Shown: piece after piece, positions 10,190-18,941 of the stretch
Layout of the letters: the number at the start of each line of letters is the position of its first letter
Position numbering within the stretch: the first letter of the stretch is position 1
Source: Sphingopyxis sp. PET50
GTDB taxonomy: Bacteria > Pseudomonadota > Alphaproteobacteria > Sphingomonadales > Sphingomonadaceae
Length of the DNA stretch: 64,000 bases
Assembly: GCF_025244705.1 (NCBI RefSeq)
Contig: NZ_CP104207.1
Span: forward strand, 3,410,001-3,474,000
Reading direction: 5' to 3'
Made by a program: the position numbers and the translations under genes
Notes under the pieces: model-generated
The model's database searches: none
Told to the model about the DNA's origin: nothing
The model's input: only the letters and a program-made list of their open reading frames with translations

Positions 10190-11726
10190 GCGAACACCCC
10201 GTGGATATACCAGCGCGGGTGACCCTTCTCCTCGTACAGCCCGTGGCGGAACAGCCAGAAACGGCGGCCCTGCGCATCCTCGACGCGGTAATAGTCGCGC
10301 GTCAGCCCGCCATTGTCGCGGCGGCGCCACCATTCGGCGGCGATGCGTTCGGGGCCTTCGTAGCGGCGCACCGCATGCGCCTGCCGCCGCCAGCGGAACT
10401 GGTGCGGCGGACCGTCGGGGACTTCGGCGACCACCTCGATCGGCTGCGGCGGGTCGAAGAGGTGGAAGGGACGCGCTGCAGCGGCTCGCCGGGCTCGGGT
10501 GCCTGCCAGGGTTCGGGCGGCGGCGCGTCGATCGCGGGCAGCGCGAGCTGCGCCTGTTCGGGGATATGCGTGTCGGCGGCGATCAGCCGCCGGACGCGCC
10601 CGCGCCCCAGCCGCGTCGTCATCCGGTCGACCAGCTCGTCCATCTTGGCGTCGCGCACCGCGCCGCCTTCGAGCTTGAGCTGCGTCGCGCCGAGCGCTTC
10701 GAGCCGCGGCACCGCGAGGCGGATCATGTCGAAGCCGAAACCGGGGTCGAGCGGATCGGCGAGTCCATCCATCCGCTCGGCGAAGAGGCGCATCACGAGC
10801 GCGGTGTCGCGCGTCGGATGGCCGGTCTCGATCGCGATGCTCCGCGCCAGCCCGTCGCTGCGAAAGAAGGTCGCGCGGAAATGGCGCCCGCCCTTGCCGC
10901 GCTCGCCCAGCTCGACCATCGCCTCGCCCACCAGTTCGGCCAGCACCTTGGTCGCATGCGCCGTGCTGCCGAGCGGCTCGGCGAAGCGGCGTTCGGCCGT
11001 GACGGGCGGCGGCGCGATACGCGGGTCGAGCGGACTCGGCGCATCGCCGAGGATGCGGCGCAGCGCGTTCGCGGCGTCGGCGCCGAAGCGCGCGGCGATA
11101 TTCGCCATCGGGCGGCTCGCGAGATCGCCGATCGTCTTGAGTCCGGCGCGGACCAGCGCGGTCGTCGCCTCGGGATCGAGTTCGAGCGCCGCGACGGGCA
11201 GGCGGCGGACCGCCTGCGCCTCGTCGGGGGCGGGGCGCGTCTGGTAGCGCGCGAGCGCGCGCGCCGCGTCGGCGGTCGGGCCGAGGGCGGGACGGACGGT
11301 CATGCCGAGACGGGCGAGGCGGGCCTCCAGATCGTCGATCAGCGCCGCCTCGCCGCCCAGTAGATGCCCGGCTCCGGCGATGTCGAGGATCAGCCCGTCG
11401 GGCGCGTCGATCGCCACCAGCGGCGTGTAGCGGTTGCAACCGAGCGCGAGCCGGTCGAGCCAGGCGGCGTCGGCGACCGGGTCGTGCTGGACGACGAGCA
11501 GCCCGGGCACCCGCGCGCGCGCGTCGGCGAGCGGCATGCCGGGGGCGAGCCCGACCGCCCGCGCCGCGCGGTCGACGCTCGCGAGGCGGAGCGCGCCGCG
11601 TTGCTTTTCGGCGAAGACGAGCGGGGCGTCAGGCGGCCGCGGCGCCGTGCGGCAGAGCCGCTCGGCGGGCAGCCACGGGAAGAACAGCGCCAGATAGCGC
11701 CGGGTCCCCGAAGGCGTTTTCGTCAT
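10186..11726 (-). CDS. imuB: ImuB, Y-family DNA-polymerase-like protein
   Basis: Inactive DinB-like subunit that in other bacteria bridges the beta clamp, ImuA and DnaE2 during SOS translesion synthesis. About 513 aa. It opens MTKTPSGTRRYLALFFPWLP. The palm region has HDPVADAAWLDRLALGCNRYTP and DGLILDIAGAGHLLGGE, followed by helix-hairpin-helix and little-finger parts. The tail ends in GHPRWYIHGVFA, typical of ImuB. A frame break near 10468-10470 fits loss of one C from a CCCC run, not the GCCGGC pattern; restoring it gives QRVPFHLFDPPQPIEV. The start overlaps the imuA reading frame by about 98 bases. Confidence 0.92.
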
Positions 11727-12417
11727 GGTGCCATTCCAGTTGCCAGCGCCCGCCCGCGGCGCCCCCACGCCAGCGCAGCAGTTCGAGGTCGAAAGCGGGC
11801 GCCCCCGGCGCATTGGCTTCGAGCGCGCGCGACGGCGCGGCGGCGACGCTCCAGCGCGTTTCGGCGACGCTCGGGCTCGGCGCCGCGGCGAGACGCAGCA
11901 TCAGCAGCGTCGTGCCGGCATCGCGCGCACCGAGCGCGAGCCGCCGCCCGGCGGTGAGGTCGAGCGCGGGCCATCGGCCCCAGCTTTCGACGATCACCGC
12001 CGCCGATCCCGCGCAGCGGATCGCGTCATTGGCGCAGGCGAGCAGCAGTTTCGGATCGGGCGCCTCGATCAGCAGCAGCCGGTCGGGGTCGCCGCCGAGT
12101 TCGGCGATGCCGGGGGCGTAGATATGCCCGCCGCGCCGCGCGGCGTCGGCGGTGCGCAGCCAGACGAGCGGTGCCGGTCCCGGCGTGCGCAGCGCGAGCA
12201 GCGCGGCAAAGGCGGCGGCGCTGGTCGCGTCGAGCGCGTCGGCAGCGAAAAATTCATGCACGCGGCCCGTCGCGAGCCCGCCACGGAGCGCGGCATCGAA
12301 CCCCGCATGGCCGCTCGCCAGCCACCCCGCGGCCGTGCCACGCGGTGCGGCCTCGCCGGTGATCCGGGCGAGACGCCGGCGCAGGCCGGCGATATGAGGG
12401 TGCGACTCGTGGGGCAT
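11629..12417 (-). CDS. imuA: ImuA, SOS-associated RecA-like protein
   Basis: About 262 aa, beginning MPHESHPHIAGLRRRLARI. It has the ImuA/SulA-like pattern GHAGFDAALRGGLATGRVHEFF, a RecA-like fold without an intact Walker A box. ImuA partners ImuB and DnaE2 in mutagenic repair. ATG 12417 is chosen because the LexA box and an AGGAAC ribosome site lie immediately before it. The last roughly 30 codons overlap imuB in another frame; that tail may be genuine or may reflect an undetected frame error. Confidence 0.88.
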   Translation of the reverse strand: MPHESHPHIAGLRRRLARITGEAAPRGTAAGWLASGHAGFDAALRGGLATGRVHEFFAADALDATSAAAFAALLALRTPGPAPLVWLRTADAARRGGHIYAPGIAELGGDPDRLLLIEAPDPKLLLACANDAIRCAGSAAVIVESWGRWPALDLTAGRRLALGARDAGTTLLMLRLAAAPSPSVAETRWSVAAAPSRALEANAPGAPAFDLELLRWRGGAAGGRWQLEWHHDENAFGDPALSGAVLPVAARRAALPHGAAAA

Positions 12418-12420
12418 GAT

Positions 12421-12435
12421 GTTCCTGATTTGTTC
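12421..12435 (-). promoter_or_regulatory. LexA (SOS) box of the imuA-imuB-dnaE2 operon
   Basis: GTTC-CTGATTT-GTTC matches the alphaproteobacterial LexA consensus GTTC-N7-GTTC exactly. It ends four bases before the imuA start and overlaps its ribosome-binding site, so bound LexA would block transcription near the start point. A plausible promoter lies upstream on the minus strand, with a -35 TTGACA at 12460-12465 and a TAATAG/ACTAAT -10 near 12435-12441. Confidence 0.85.
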
Positions 12436-12534
12436 TATTAGTGCCTTCCGTCCTGCGCTTGTCAAGACGAGTCAGGGATGGGATTCCTTGGCCTGATCTC
12501 CCTCACCCTTCCCACCGGCTTCGCCGACGGGCCC

Positions 12535-12562
12535 CTTCCCTCTCCCGGCGGGAGAGGGAGGG
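12535..12562. repeat. Intergenic palindrome (family E)
   Basis: The short hairpin CCCTCTCCCGGCGGGAGAGG lies in the roughly 200-base gap between imuA and the LysR gene. It belongs to a loose family of C-run/G-run palindromes also seen at 17637-17800, 19733-19835, 34738-34873, 36014-36147, 40685-40801 and 58546-58674. Confidence 0.7.
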
Positions 12563-12614
12563 AGGCGCGAAGCGCCGGAAGGGTGAGGGTGAAAGGCCTT
12601 TGTTTGGTCCCAAT

Positions 12615-13503
12615 CTATCCCGGCACGAACAACCCCCGGCTCTCGCGCACCTCGGCGTCGAGCCAGTCGATGAAGGCGCGGATGCGGGGTTGCGGCGCGA
12701 CGTCGCGGTGGAGCGCCAGCCAGAAGGCGCGCGCGATGACCTGCTCGGGCCGCACCCGCACCAGCGCCGCGTCGCCCGCCGCGAGGAAGCAGGGGAGCAC
12801 GCCGATCCCGGCGCCGCCCGCGATCATCCGCCTTTGCGCGAGGATGCTCGACGATCGTACCCCGGCGCGCAGCCCCGGCTCGATCTCGCCCAGATAATCG
12901 AGTTCGGGCGCGTAGAGAATGTCGGGGACATAGCCGATCACCGGCACCCCGGCCCGCGACAGCGGCATCGCGGCGACCGCTTCCTGCCAGTCGGTCCGAT
13001 TCGCGGGCGCATAAAGGCCGAGGCTGTAGTCGGATAATTTGCGCGTGATCAGCGGGCCCTTGCGCGGCCGCGCGAGCAGCACCGCCATATCGGCCTCGCG
13101 CCGCGACGGATTCAAAAATCCCGACGAAGCGACGAGGTCGATCTCGAGCTCGGGATGCGCGGCGACGAAGCCCGCGAGGCGCGGCGCGATGAAGCTGCCC
13201 CCGAATCCCTCGGACACACTGACGCGGAGTTGCCCCGACAAGGCCGCGCCGCCGTCGCCGGCCGAGCGGATGCGCGCCGCTGCCGCCGCCATCGCCTCGG
13301 CATGCGGGACGAGCGCGCGGCCCGCCGCCGTGAGCAGGAAACCGCCCGGCGCGCGTTCGAACAAGGTCTGTTGCAACGCCGTCTCGAGCGCGCTCACCTG
13401 CTCGGCTCACCGTCGTCGCATCGACCTGCAGCGCCGCGCCGGCGCGCGCGAGCGTGCCCTGCTGCGCGACGGTCAGGAAATATTGCAGCTTATCCCAGTC
13501 CAT
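12615..13503 (-). CDS. LysR-family transcriptional regulator
   Basis: About 295 aa. An N-terminal winged helix-turn-helix (MDWDKLQYFLTVAQQGTLAR..., residues 1-60) is followed by a periplasmic-binding-like effector domain. The frame breaks at 13400-13406 (GCTCGGC); restoring GCCGGC joins DATTVSR to QVSALETALQQTLFERAPGG, the recognition-helix exit of every LysR. Divergent from mmsA with about 220 bases between, holding an inverted repeat at the start codon and a family B palindrome. It may control the valine catabolic cluster; that is inference from position. Confidence 0.9.
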
Positions 13504-13507
13504 TTGC

Positions 13508-13521
13508 CTGCAAATATGCAG
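13508..13521. promoter_or_regulatory. Candidate LysR-type box upstream of the LysR gene
   Basis: CTGCA-AATA-TGCAG is an inverted repeat containing a T-N11-A type core, with further CTGCAA/TTGCAA half-sites at 13529-13548. It lies within 20 bases of the regulator's start, in the gap shared with mmsA, where autoregulation sites of LysR proteins usually occur. Binding is inferred. Confidence 0.4.
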
Positions 13522-13592
13522 CATCGCCCTGCAAGTCTATCCCTTGCAATCGGGGCGGATTGGTTTGAGAGACCGCTGCGAATAAAGTCCTC

Positions 13593-13699
13593 CGCTTCCC
13601 CGAGCGAAGACGAGGGGCTCGTTCGAGCGAAGCGAGAACCAGCAAAGTTGCTGCCTCGACTGCGCTCGGCATGGCCCCTCGTCTTCGCTCGGGGAAGCG
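13593..13699. repeat. Palindromic repeat element, intergenic copy (family B)
   Basis: Perfect 26-base arms (13593-13618 and 13674-13699; core CCCCGAGCGAAGACGAGGGG) surround a 55-base loop. A second copy with the same loop length and very similar loop sequence lies inside gluQRS at 42574-42670. This intergenic copy is 24 bases before the mmsA start and therefore probably in its 5' leader. Confidence 0.9.
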
Positions 13700-13722
13700 G
13701 GAATAGGGAAAGGAGTCCTTTC

Positions 13723-15216
13723 ATGCGACAGATCGACCATCTTATCGTCGGCGGCGCCGGCGGTGGCGGCCGCACCGGCCCGGTGTTCGACCCCAACAAC
13801 GGCGGCGTGCAGGCCGAGGTCGCACTCGGCGACGCCGTGCTCCTCGAAAAGGCGGTCGCGGCGGCGAAGGCGGCGCAGCCCGCCTGGGCCGCGACCAACC
13901 CGCAGCGCCGCGCGCGCGTGATGTTCGAATTCAAGCGCCTCGTCGAGGCGAATATGGACGAACTCGCGCATCTGCTCTCATCCGAGCATGGCAAGGTGAT
14001 CGCCGATTCGAAGGGTGACATCCAGCGCGGGCTGGAGGTCATCGAATTCTGCTGCGGCATCCCGCATGTGCTGAAGGGCGAATATACGCAAGGCGCGGGG
14101 CCGGGCATCGACGTCTATTCGATGCGTCAGCCGATCGGCATCGGCGCCGGCATCACGCCGTTCAACTTTCCCGCGATGATTCCGCTGTGGATGTCGGGGG
14201 TAGCGATCGCCACCGGCAACGCCTTCCTCATCAAGCCGAGCGAGCGCGACCCCAGCGTGCCGGTGCGCCTCGCCGAACTCTTCCTCGAAGCCGGCTTGCC
14301 CGCGGGCATCTGCCAGGTCGTTCACGGTGACAAGGAAATGGTCGACGCGATCCTCGACCATCCCGACATCGGCGCGGTCAGCTTCGTCGGCTCGTCGGAC
14401 ATCGCGCATTATGTCTACAACCGCGGCGTCGCCAACGGAAAGCGCGTGCAGGCGATGGGCGGCGCGAAGAATCACGGCATCGTCATGCCCGACGCCGATC
14501 TCGACCAGGTGGTGAACGACCTCGCCGGCGCCGCCTTCGGCTCGGCGGGCGAACGCTGCATGGCGCTGCCCGTGGTGGTGCCGGTGGGTGACGATACCGC
14601 GAACCGCCTGCGCGAAAAGCTGATCCCCGCGATCGCGGCGCTGCGCGTCGGCGTGTCGACCGATGCCGAGGCGCATTACGGCCCGGTGGTGACGCAGGCG
14701 CACAAGGAAAAGGTCGAGGGCTGGATCGCGAAATGCGCCGACGAGGGTGCCGAACTGGTGATCGACGGCCGCGGCTTCACGCTTCAGGGGCATGAGAAAG
14801 GCTTCTTCATCGGCCCGACCCTGTTCGACCATGTCACCACCGACATGGAAAGCTACAGGGAAGAGATTTTCGGACCCGTCCTGCAGATCGTCCGCGCCCC
14901 CGATTTCGAGACCGCGCTGTCGCTGCCGTCGAAGCACCAGTACGGCAACGGCGTCGCGATCTTCACGCGCAACGGCCATGCCGCGCGCGAATTCGCGGCG
15001 CGGGTCAATGTCGGCATGGTCGGCATCAACGTGCCGATCCCGGTGCCGGTCGCCTATCACAGCTTCGGCGGCTGGAAGCGGTCGGCGTTCGGCGACACCA
15101 ACCAGCACGGCATGGAAGGCGTGAAATTCTGGACCAAGGTCAAGACCGTCACCGCGCGCTGGCCCGACGGATCGCCTGACGGCGGCAACGCCTTCGTCAT
15201 CCCGACGATGGGCTGA
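13723..15216 (+). CDS. mmsA: Methylmalonate-semialdehyde dehydrogenase (CoA-acylating)
   Basis: Converts methylmalonate semialdehyde to propionyl-CoA in valine breakdown. 497 aa, family length. NAD-binding and catalytic signatures of the aldehyde dehydrogenase superfamily are present: ITPFNFPAMIPLWM, and the nucleophile Cys279 in GSAGERCMALPV, where the MALP context is characteristic of MmsA. ATG 13723 has AAAGGAG eight bases upstream; the frame runs open further upstream but has no homology there. First gene of the cluster that ends with mmsB. Confidence 0.95.
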   Translation: MRQIDHLIVGGAGGGGRTGPVFDPNNGGVQAEVALGDAVLLEKAVAAAKAAQPAWAATNPQRRARVMFEFKRLVEANMDELAHLLSSEHGKVIADSKGDIQRGLEVIEFCCGIPHVLKGEYTQGAGPGIDVYSMRQPIGIGAGITPFNFPAMIPLWMSGVAIATGNAFLIKPSERDPSVPVRLAELFLEAGLPAGICQVVHGDKEMVDAILDHPDIGAVSFVGSSDIAHYVYNRGVANGKRVQAMGGAKNHGIVMPDADLDQVVNDLAGAAFGSAGERCMALPVVVPVGDDTANRLREKLIPAIAALRVGVSTDAEAHYGPVVTQAHKEKVEGWIAKCADEGAELVIDGRGFTLQGHEKGFFIGPTLFDHVTTDMESYREEIFGPVLQIVRAPDFETALSLPSKHQYGNGVAIFTRNGHAAREFAARVNVGMVGINVPIPVPVAYHSFGGWKRSAFGDTNQHGMEGVKFWTKVKTVTARWPDGSPDGGNAFVIPTMG

Positions 15217-15244
15217 TCGGGCAACCCGTGCATGGGGTCGAACA

Positions 15245-15265
15245 TTTCTCCTCGCAAAGGAGAAA
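15245..15265 (+). promoter_or_regulatory. Hairpin that hides the ribosome-binding site of the next gene
   Basis: TTTCTCC-TCGCAAA-GGAGAAA forms a perfect 7-bp stem with a 7-base loop. Its 3' arm contains the GGAG Shine-Dalgarno sequence of the lipoprotein gene at 15270. It could limit translation when folded, or be a remnant terminator of mmsA; no T-run follows. Confidence 0.45.
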
Positions 15266-15269
15266 GACC

Positions 15270-15734
15270 ATGATGCGATGGACGATGCCCGCGGCGCTGC
15301 TGCTGCTCGCCGGGTGCGGCAATGCTGAGGACAAGGCGCCCGCGCCCGAGGAAAAGGCCAGCGTGGCGCCGCCGCCCAAAGCCGCGCCCCCTGCTGCGGT
15401 CGGGGCTGACAACGACGACAAGACGATCCCCGCCGCGATCCGGGGCCGCTGGGCGCTCGATGCCGCCGACTGCGCCAAAAAGCCGGGCACCGACCTCACC
15501 GCGCTGGTGATCGACGCCGCTGATCTGCGCTTCCACGAATCGCACGGGGAACTGGCGCGGGTGCGCGAACGCGACGCGGCCCGCATTGTCGCCGACTATA
15601 AATTCAGTGGCGAGGGCATGGAATGGGACCAGTCGATGGTGCTGACCGTAGAGGATGGCGGCAAGGCGCTCGTCCGCCGCGACCAGGGCGAGGGTGCCGC
15701 GCCCGGCGCGATGCGCTATACGCGCTGCAGTTGA
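15270..15734 (+). CDS. Small lipoprotein, unknown function
   Basis: 154 aa. A lipoprotein signal (MMRWTMPAALLLLAGCG) is followed by a Pro/Ala/Lys-rich linker and a compact domain beginning IPAAIRGRWALDAADCAKK and ending MRYTRC. The 'IRGRWAL...DC' start and paired cysteines resemble small periplasmic domains of sphingomonads, but I cannot name the family. It lies 53 bases after mmsA and 22 bases before the next lipoprotein, in the same direction. ATG 15270 has an AAGGAG site, located in a hairpin. Confidence 0.75.
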   Translation: MMRWTMPAALLLLAGCGNAEDKAPAPEEKASVAPPPKAAPPAAVGADNDDKTIPAAIRGRWALDAADCAKKPGTDLTALVIDAADLRFHESHGELARVRERDAARIVADYKFSGEGMEWDQSMVLTVEDGGKALVRRDQGEGAAPGAMRYTRCS

Positions 15735-15756
15735 CGCGATGAAAGGGAGACGAAAG

Positions 15757-16059
15757 ATGGACATTCGCATGATCGCAATCGCCGCCGCGCTGCCGCTTGC
15801 CGCCTGTTCGGGCGACAAGGAGCCCGTCGAATCGCTCCCGCCGCCGCCCGCCGAAACGACGTGCAGCGCCGATGCCGCGCAGGGCTTCGTCGGCCAGACC
15901 GTGACGCCCGATGTCGGCGCCGCGATCCTGAAGGCGACCGGCGCCCGCACGCTGCGCTGGGGGCCGCCGCGCTCGGCGATGACGATGGATTACCGGCAGG
16001 ACCGGGTGAATGTCATGTACGACGACGCCTACAAGATCGAACGGGTCAGCTGTGGCTGA
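15757..16059 (+). CDS. Peptidase inhibitor I78 family lipoprotein
   Basis: 100 aa with a lipoprotein signal ending LAAC. The domain ends LRWGPPRSAMTMDYRQDRVN...VSCG, matching the I78 (elastase inhibitor, potato-inhibitor-like) pattern in which a conserved cysteine early (TTCSADAAQGFVGQ) pairs with one near the C-terminus. These are small periplasmic serine-protease inhibitors. Its presence inside a valine-degradation cluster has no obvious functional link. ATG 15757 follows a GGGAGACG site. The stop overlaps the start of the Rid gene. Confidence 0.85.
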   Translation: MDIRMIAIAAALPLAACSGDKEPVESLPPPPAETTCSADAAQGFVGQTVTPDVGAAILKATGARTLRWGPPRSAMTMDYRQDRVNVMYDDAYKIERVSCG

Positions 16060-16468
16060 TGCCGGTGCGGCGGTGAAAGGGCGCCGCAACCATGCGTCGG
16101 CATCCCCCTTCGAACCCGTCTACGGCTACAGCCGCGCGGTGCGCGTCGGCAATCGCATCGACGTCGCGGGCTGCGCCCCGATCGAGCCCGACGGATCGTC
16201 GACGGTCGGTGACGCCGGGAAACAGGCCACGCGCTGCCTGGCTATCATCAGGGAATCGCTCGAAGCGCTCGGCGGTTCGCCCGCCGATGTCGTGCGCACG
16301 CGCATGTATATCACCGACCCCGCCGACGCCGACCTTGTCGGGCGCGCGCATGGCGCGATGTTCGGCGACATCCGTCCCGCCGCGACGATGCTCGTCATCC
16401 CCGCGCTGATCCGTCCCGAGTGGAAAGTCGAAATCGAGGCCGAAGCGGTTCTTGGGGCCGCGCAGTGA
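16052..16468 (+). CDS. RidA/YjgF-family protein
   Basis: About 138 aa. Rid proteins deaminate reactive enamine/imine intermediates or form related trimeric hydrolases. Recognisable stretches: PFEPVYGYSRAVRVGNRIDVAG, DVVRTRMYITDPADADLVGRAH, and the C-terminal PEWKVEIEAEAVL. The start is uncertain: I use GTG 16052, which overlaps the I78 gene's stop; an internal GTG at 16073 is also possible. It precedes the isobutyryl-CoA dehydrogenase gene by 16 bases, so it is probably part of the same transcript. Confidence 0.82.
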   Translation: MADAGAAVKGRRNHASASPFEPVYGYSRAVRVGNRIDVAGCAPIEPDGSSTVGDAGKQATRCLAIIRESLEALGGSPADVVRTRMYITDPADADLVGRAHGAMFGDIRPAATMLVIPALIRPEWKVEIEAEAVLGAAQ

Positions 16469-16484
16469 ACCGCAGAGAAGAAAT

Positions 16485-17631
16485 ATGACCGACCAGTTCC
16501 AGCTTACCGACGACCAGCTCGCCATCCAGGACATGGCGCGCAAGTTCACCGCCGACCGCATCACGCCCTTCGCGGCCGAATGGGACGAGACGCATCATTA
16601 TCCCGTCGATGTGTGGAAGGCGGCGGGCGAGCTCGGCTTCGGCGCCATTTACGTCGCCGAGGAATCGGGCGGCATCGGGCTCGGCCGAGCTCGAGGCGGC
16701 GCTGATCATGGAGGCGATGGCCTATGGCTGCCCCGCGACCAGCGCCTATGTCTCGATCCACAATATGGCGACCTGGATGATCGACCGTTTCGGCGGCGCC
16801 GAGATCAAGGCGCGCTTCCTGCCCCAGCTCGTGAGCATGGAGAAGATCGCGAGCTATTGCCTGACCGAGCCGGGCTCGGGATCGGACGCCGCGGCGCTCA
16901 AGACCACGGCGAGGAAGGATGGCGACCATTATGTGCTGAACGGCACCAAGCAGTTCATCTCGGGCGCCGGCTATAACGACATCTATGTCTGCATGGTGCG
17001 CACGAGCGAGGAAAAGTCGAAAGGCATCAGCTGCCTCATCATCGAAAAGGGTACGGCGGGTTTGAGCTTCGGCGCGCCGGAGAAAAAGCTCGGATGGAAC
17101 GCCTCGCCCACCGCGCAAGTGATCTTCGAGGATTGCCGCGTTCCGATAGAAAATCTGGTCGGGGCCGAGGGCGACGGCTTCCGCTTCGCGATGGCGGGGC
17201 TCGACGGCGGCCAGCTCAACATCGGCGCCTGCTCGCTCGGCGGCGCGCAGCGCTGCCTCGACGAGGCGATCGCCTATACCAAGGACCGCCAGCAGTTCGG
17301 GCAGCCGATCGCCGATTTCCAGAACACGCAGTTCACGCTCGCCGACATGGCGACCGACCTCGAAGCGTCGCGCGCCTTGCTCTATCTCGCGGCGGCGAAG
17401 GTCACCGCGAACGCGCCCGACAAGTCGCGCTTCTCGGCGATGGCGAAACGGCTCGCGACCGACAATGGCAGCAGGATCGTCAACGACGCGCTTCAGCTGT
17501 TCGGCGGCTACGGCTATTTGCGCGACTATCCGATCGAGCGTTTCTGGCGCGATCTGCGCGTCCATTCGATCCTCGAAGGCACCAACCAGGTGATGCGGAT
17601 GATCGTCGGAAGGGATTTGTTGCGGCAGTAA
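16485..17631 (+). CDS. Acyl-CoA dehydrogenase, probably isobutyryl-CoA dehydrogenase
   Basis: FAD enzyme oxidising isobutyryl-CoA to methacrylyl-CoA in valine catabolism; the substrate is inferred from the neighbours. About 381 aa. The N-terminal helical domain, the FAD/acyl site (YCLTEPGSGSDAAALKT, KQFISGAG) and the C-terminal catalytic glutamate region (VHSILEGTNQVMRMIVGR) are present. The frame breaks at 16684-16690 (GCCGAGC); GCCGGC restores GGIGLGRLEAALIMEAMAYG. ATG 16485 begins MTDQFQLTDDQLAIQD. Confidence 0.9.
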
Positions 17632-17636
17632 GATGT

Positions 17637-17800
17637 TCCCCTCTCCCGTCGGGAGAGGGTTGCGAAGACTTGTCGGCTTGCCGACTAGTCGTAGCTGGGT
17701 GAGGGGTGGCTCGCTCTCGACAGGGCGAAACCCCTCATCCAACTCCGCCTAACCGGCAAGCCGGTAAGGCTCCATATCCTTCTCCCGGTGGGAGAAGGTT
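17637..17800. repeat. Palindromic intergenic repeats (family E)
   Basis: Between the acyl-CoA dehydrogenase and the hydrolase lie CCCTCTCCCGTCGGGAGAGG, the inner inverted pair GTCGGCTTGCCGAC, and CCTTCTCCCGGTGGGAGAAGG. The last is 12 bases before the next start codon, so it lies in that gene's leader. Confidence 0.7.
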
Positions 17801-17811
17801 TGAGAGGGTTT

Positions 17812-18863
17812 ATGACCGAAGACGTCCTCGTTACGACCACAGGCTCAATCGGCCGCCTGTCGCTCAACCGCCCCAAGGCGATCCACGCGCTCAACCTCGA
17901 CATGGTTCACGCCATGGCCGACGCGCTCCTCGCGTGGCGCGATGACGACGCGGTGCAGGCGGTGCTGATCGACCATAGCGAGGGCCGCGGCTTCTGCGCC
18001 GCATGGGCGACATCGCTTTCCTCCGCAATTCGGCGCTGACCGATGAGGGGGTGTCGGGCCGCCGCTTCTTCCACGACGAATATCGGCTCAACCATCTGCT
18101 CTTCACCTATGCGAAGCCGGTGGTCGCCTTCATGGACGGCATCACCATGGGCGGCGGGGTGGGCATTTCGCTGCCTACCAAATATCGCATCGCGACCGAA
18201 AATAGCCGTCTCGCCATGCCCGAAACGGGCATCGGCCTGTTCCCCGACGTCGGCGGCGGCTGGTATCTCTCGCGGCTCGAAGGGCGCGTCGGGCAATATC
18301 TCGCACTCACCGGCGCGCGGCTCGACGGCGCCGAATGCCTCGCGCTCGGCCTTGCCACCCATTATCTGCCGTCGGGCAGGCTCGCCGAGGCCAAGGCGCG
18401 CATCGCCGAGCATCCGGATCGCATCGGCGGCATCCTCGGCGAGCTGTCGGCGACCCCGCCCGAGGCGAAGATTCTGGCGCATATCGCCGACATCAACCGG
18501 CTCTTCGCCTCCGACCGGCTCGAGGATATCTTCGCGGCGCTCGAAGCCGATCCGGGCGAATGGGCGGCGAAGGAGCTCGCCGCGCTGCGCACCAAATCGC
18601 CGCAGACGTGCAAGGTCGCGCTGCGCCAGCTCGCCGATAGCTTGGGCCTCCCAGATTTCGCCGCGAACATGGCGATGGAATATCGCATCGGCAGCCGCGT
18701 GCTGACGCGCCCCGACTTCGCCGAGGGCGTGCGCGCGGTGATCGTCGAAAAGGACAATGCGCCGCAATGGAATCCGGCGACGGCGGAGGGGGTAGGCGAC
18801 GACCTGATCGCCTCGATCTTCGCGCCGCTGCCGGCCGAAGAAGAATGGAAACCGCTCACCTGA
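17812..18863 (+). CDS. 3-hydroxyisobutyryl-CoA hydrolase (enoyl-CoA hydratase superfamily)
   Basis: Releases 3-hydroxyisobutyrate from its CoA ester in valine breakdown. About 349 aa, the HIBCH length. The crotonase core has RLSLNRPKAIHALNLDMV, MDGITMGGGVGISLP and MPETGIGLFPDVGGGWYLSRL, where the glutamate and aspartate mark the hydrolase branch. The frame breaks at 17998-18006 inside the CAGGDI oxyanion-hole motif, where GCCGGC has become a longer GCCGCATGG string with two extra bases. Lies between isobutyryl-CoA dehydrogenase and enoyl-CoA hydratase. Confidence 0.9.
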
Positions 18864-18864
18864 T

Positions 18865-18932
18865 CGTCGCCCCCGCGCAGGCGGGGGCCGCTCGAATTTG
18901 ACGCCAACGGCCCCGCCTTCGCGGGGGCGACG
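18865..18932. repeat. Intergenic palindromic repeat (family D)
   Basis: CGTCGCCCCCGC and GCGGGGGCGACG arms face each other across a short spacer between the hydrolase and enoyl-CoA hydratase genes. The 3' end is nine bases before the next start codon. Confidence 0.7.
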
Positions 18933-18941
18933 GAGAACAAG

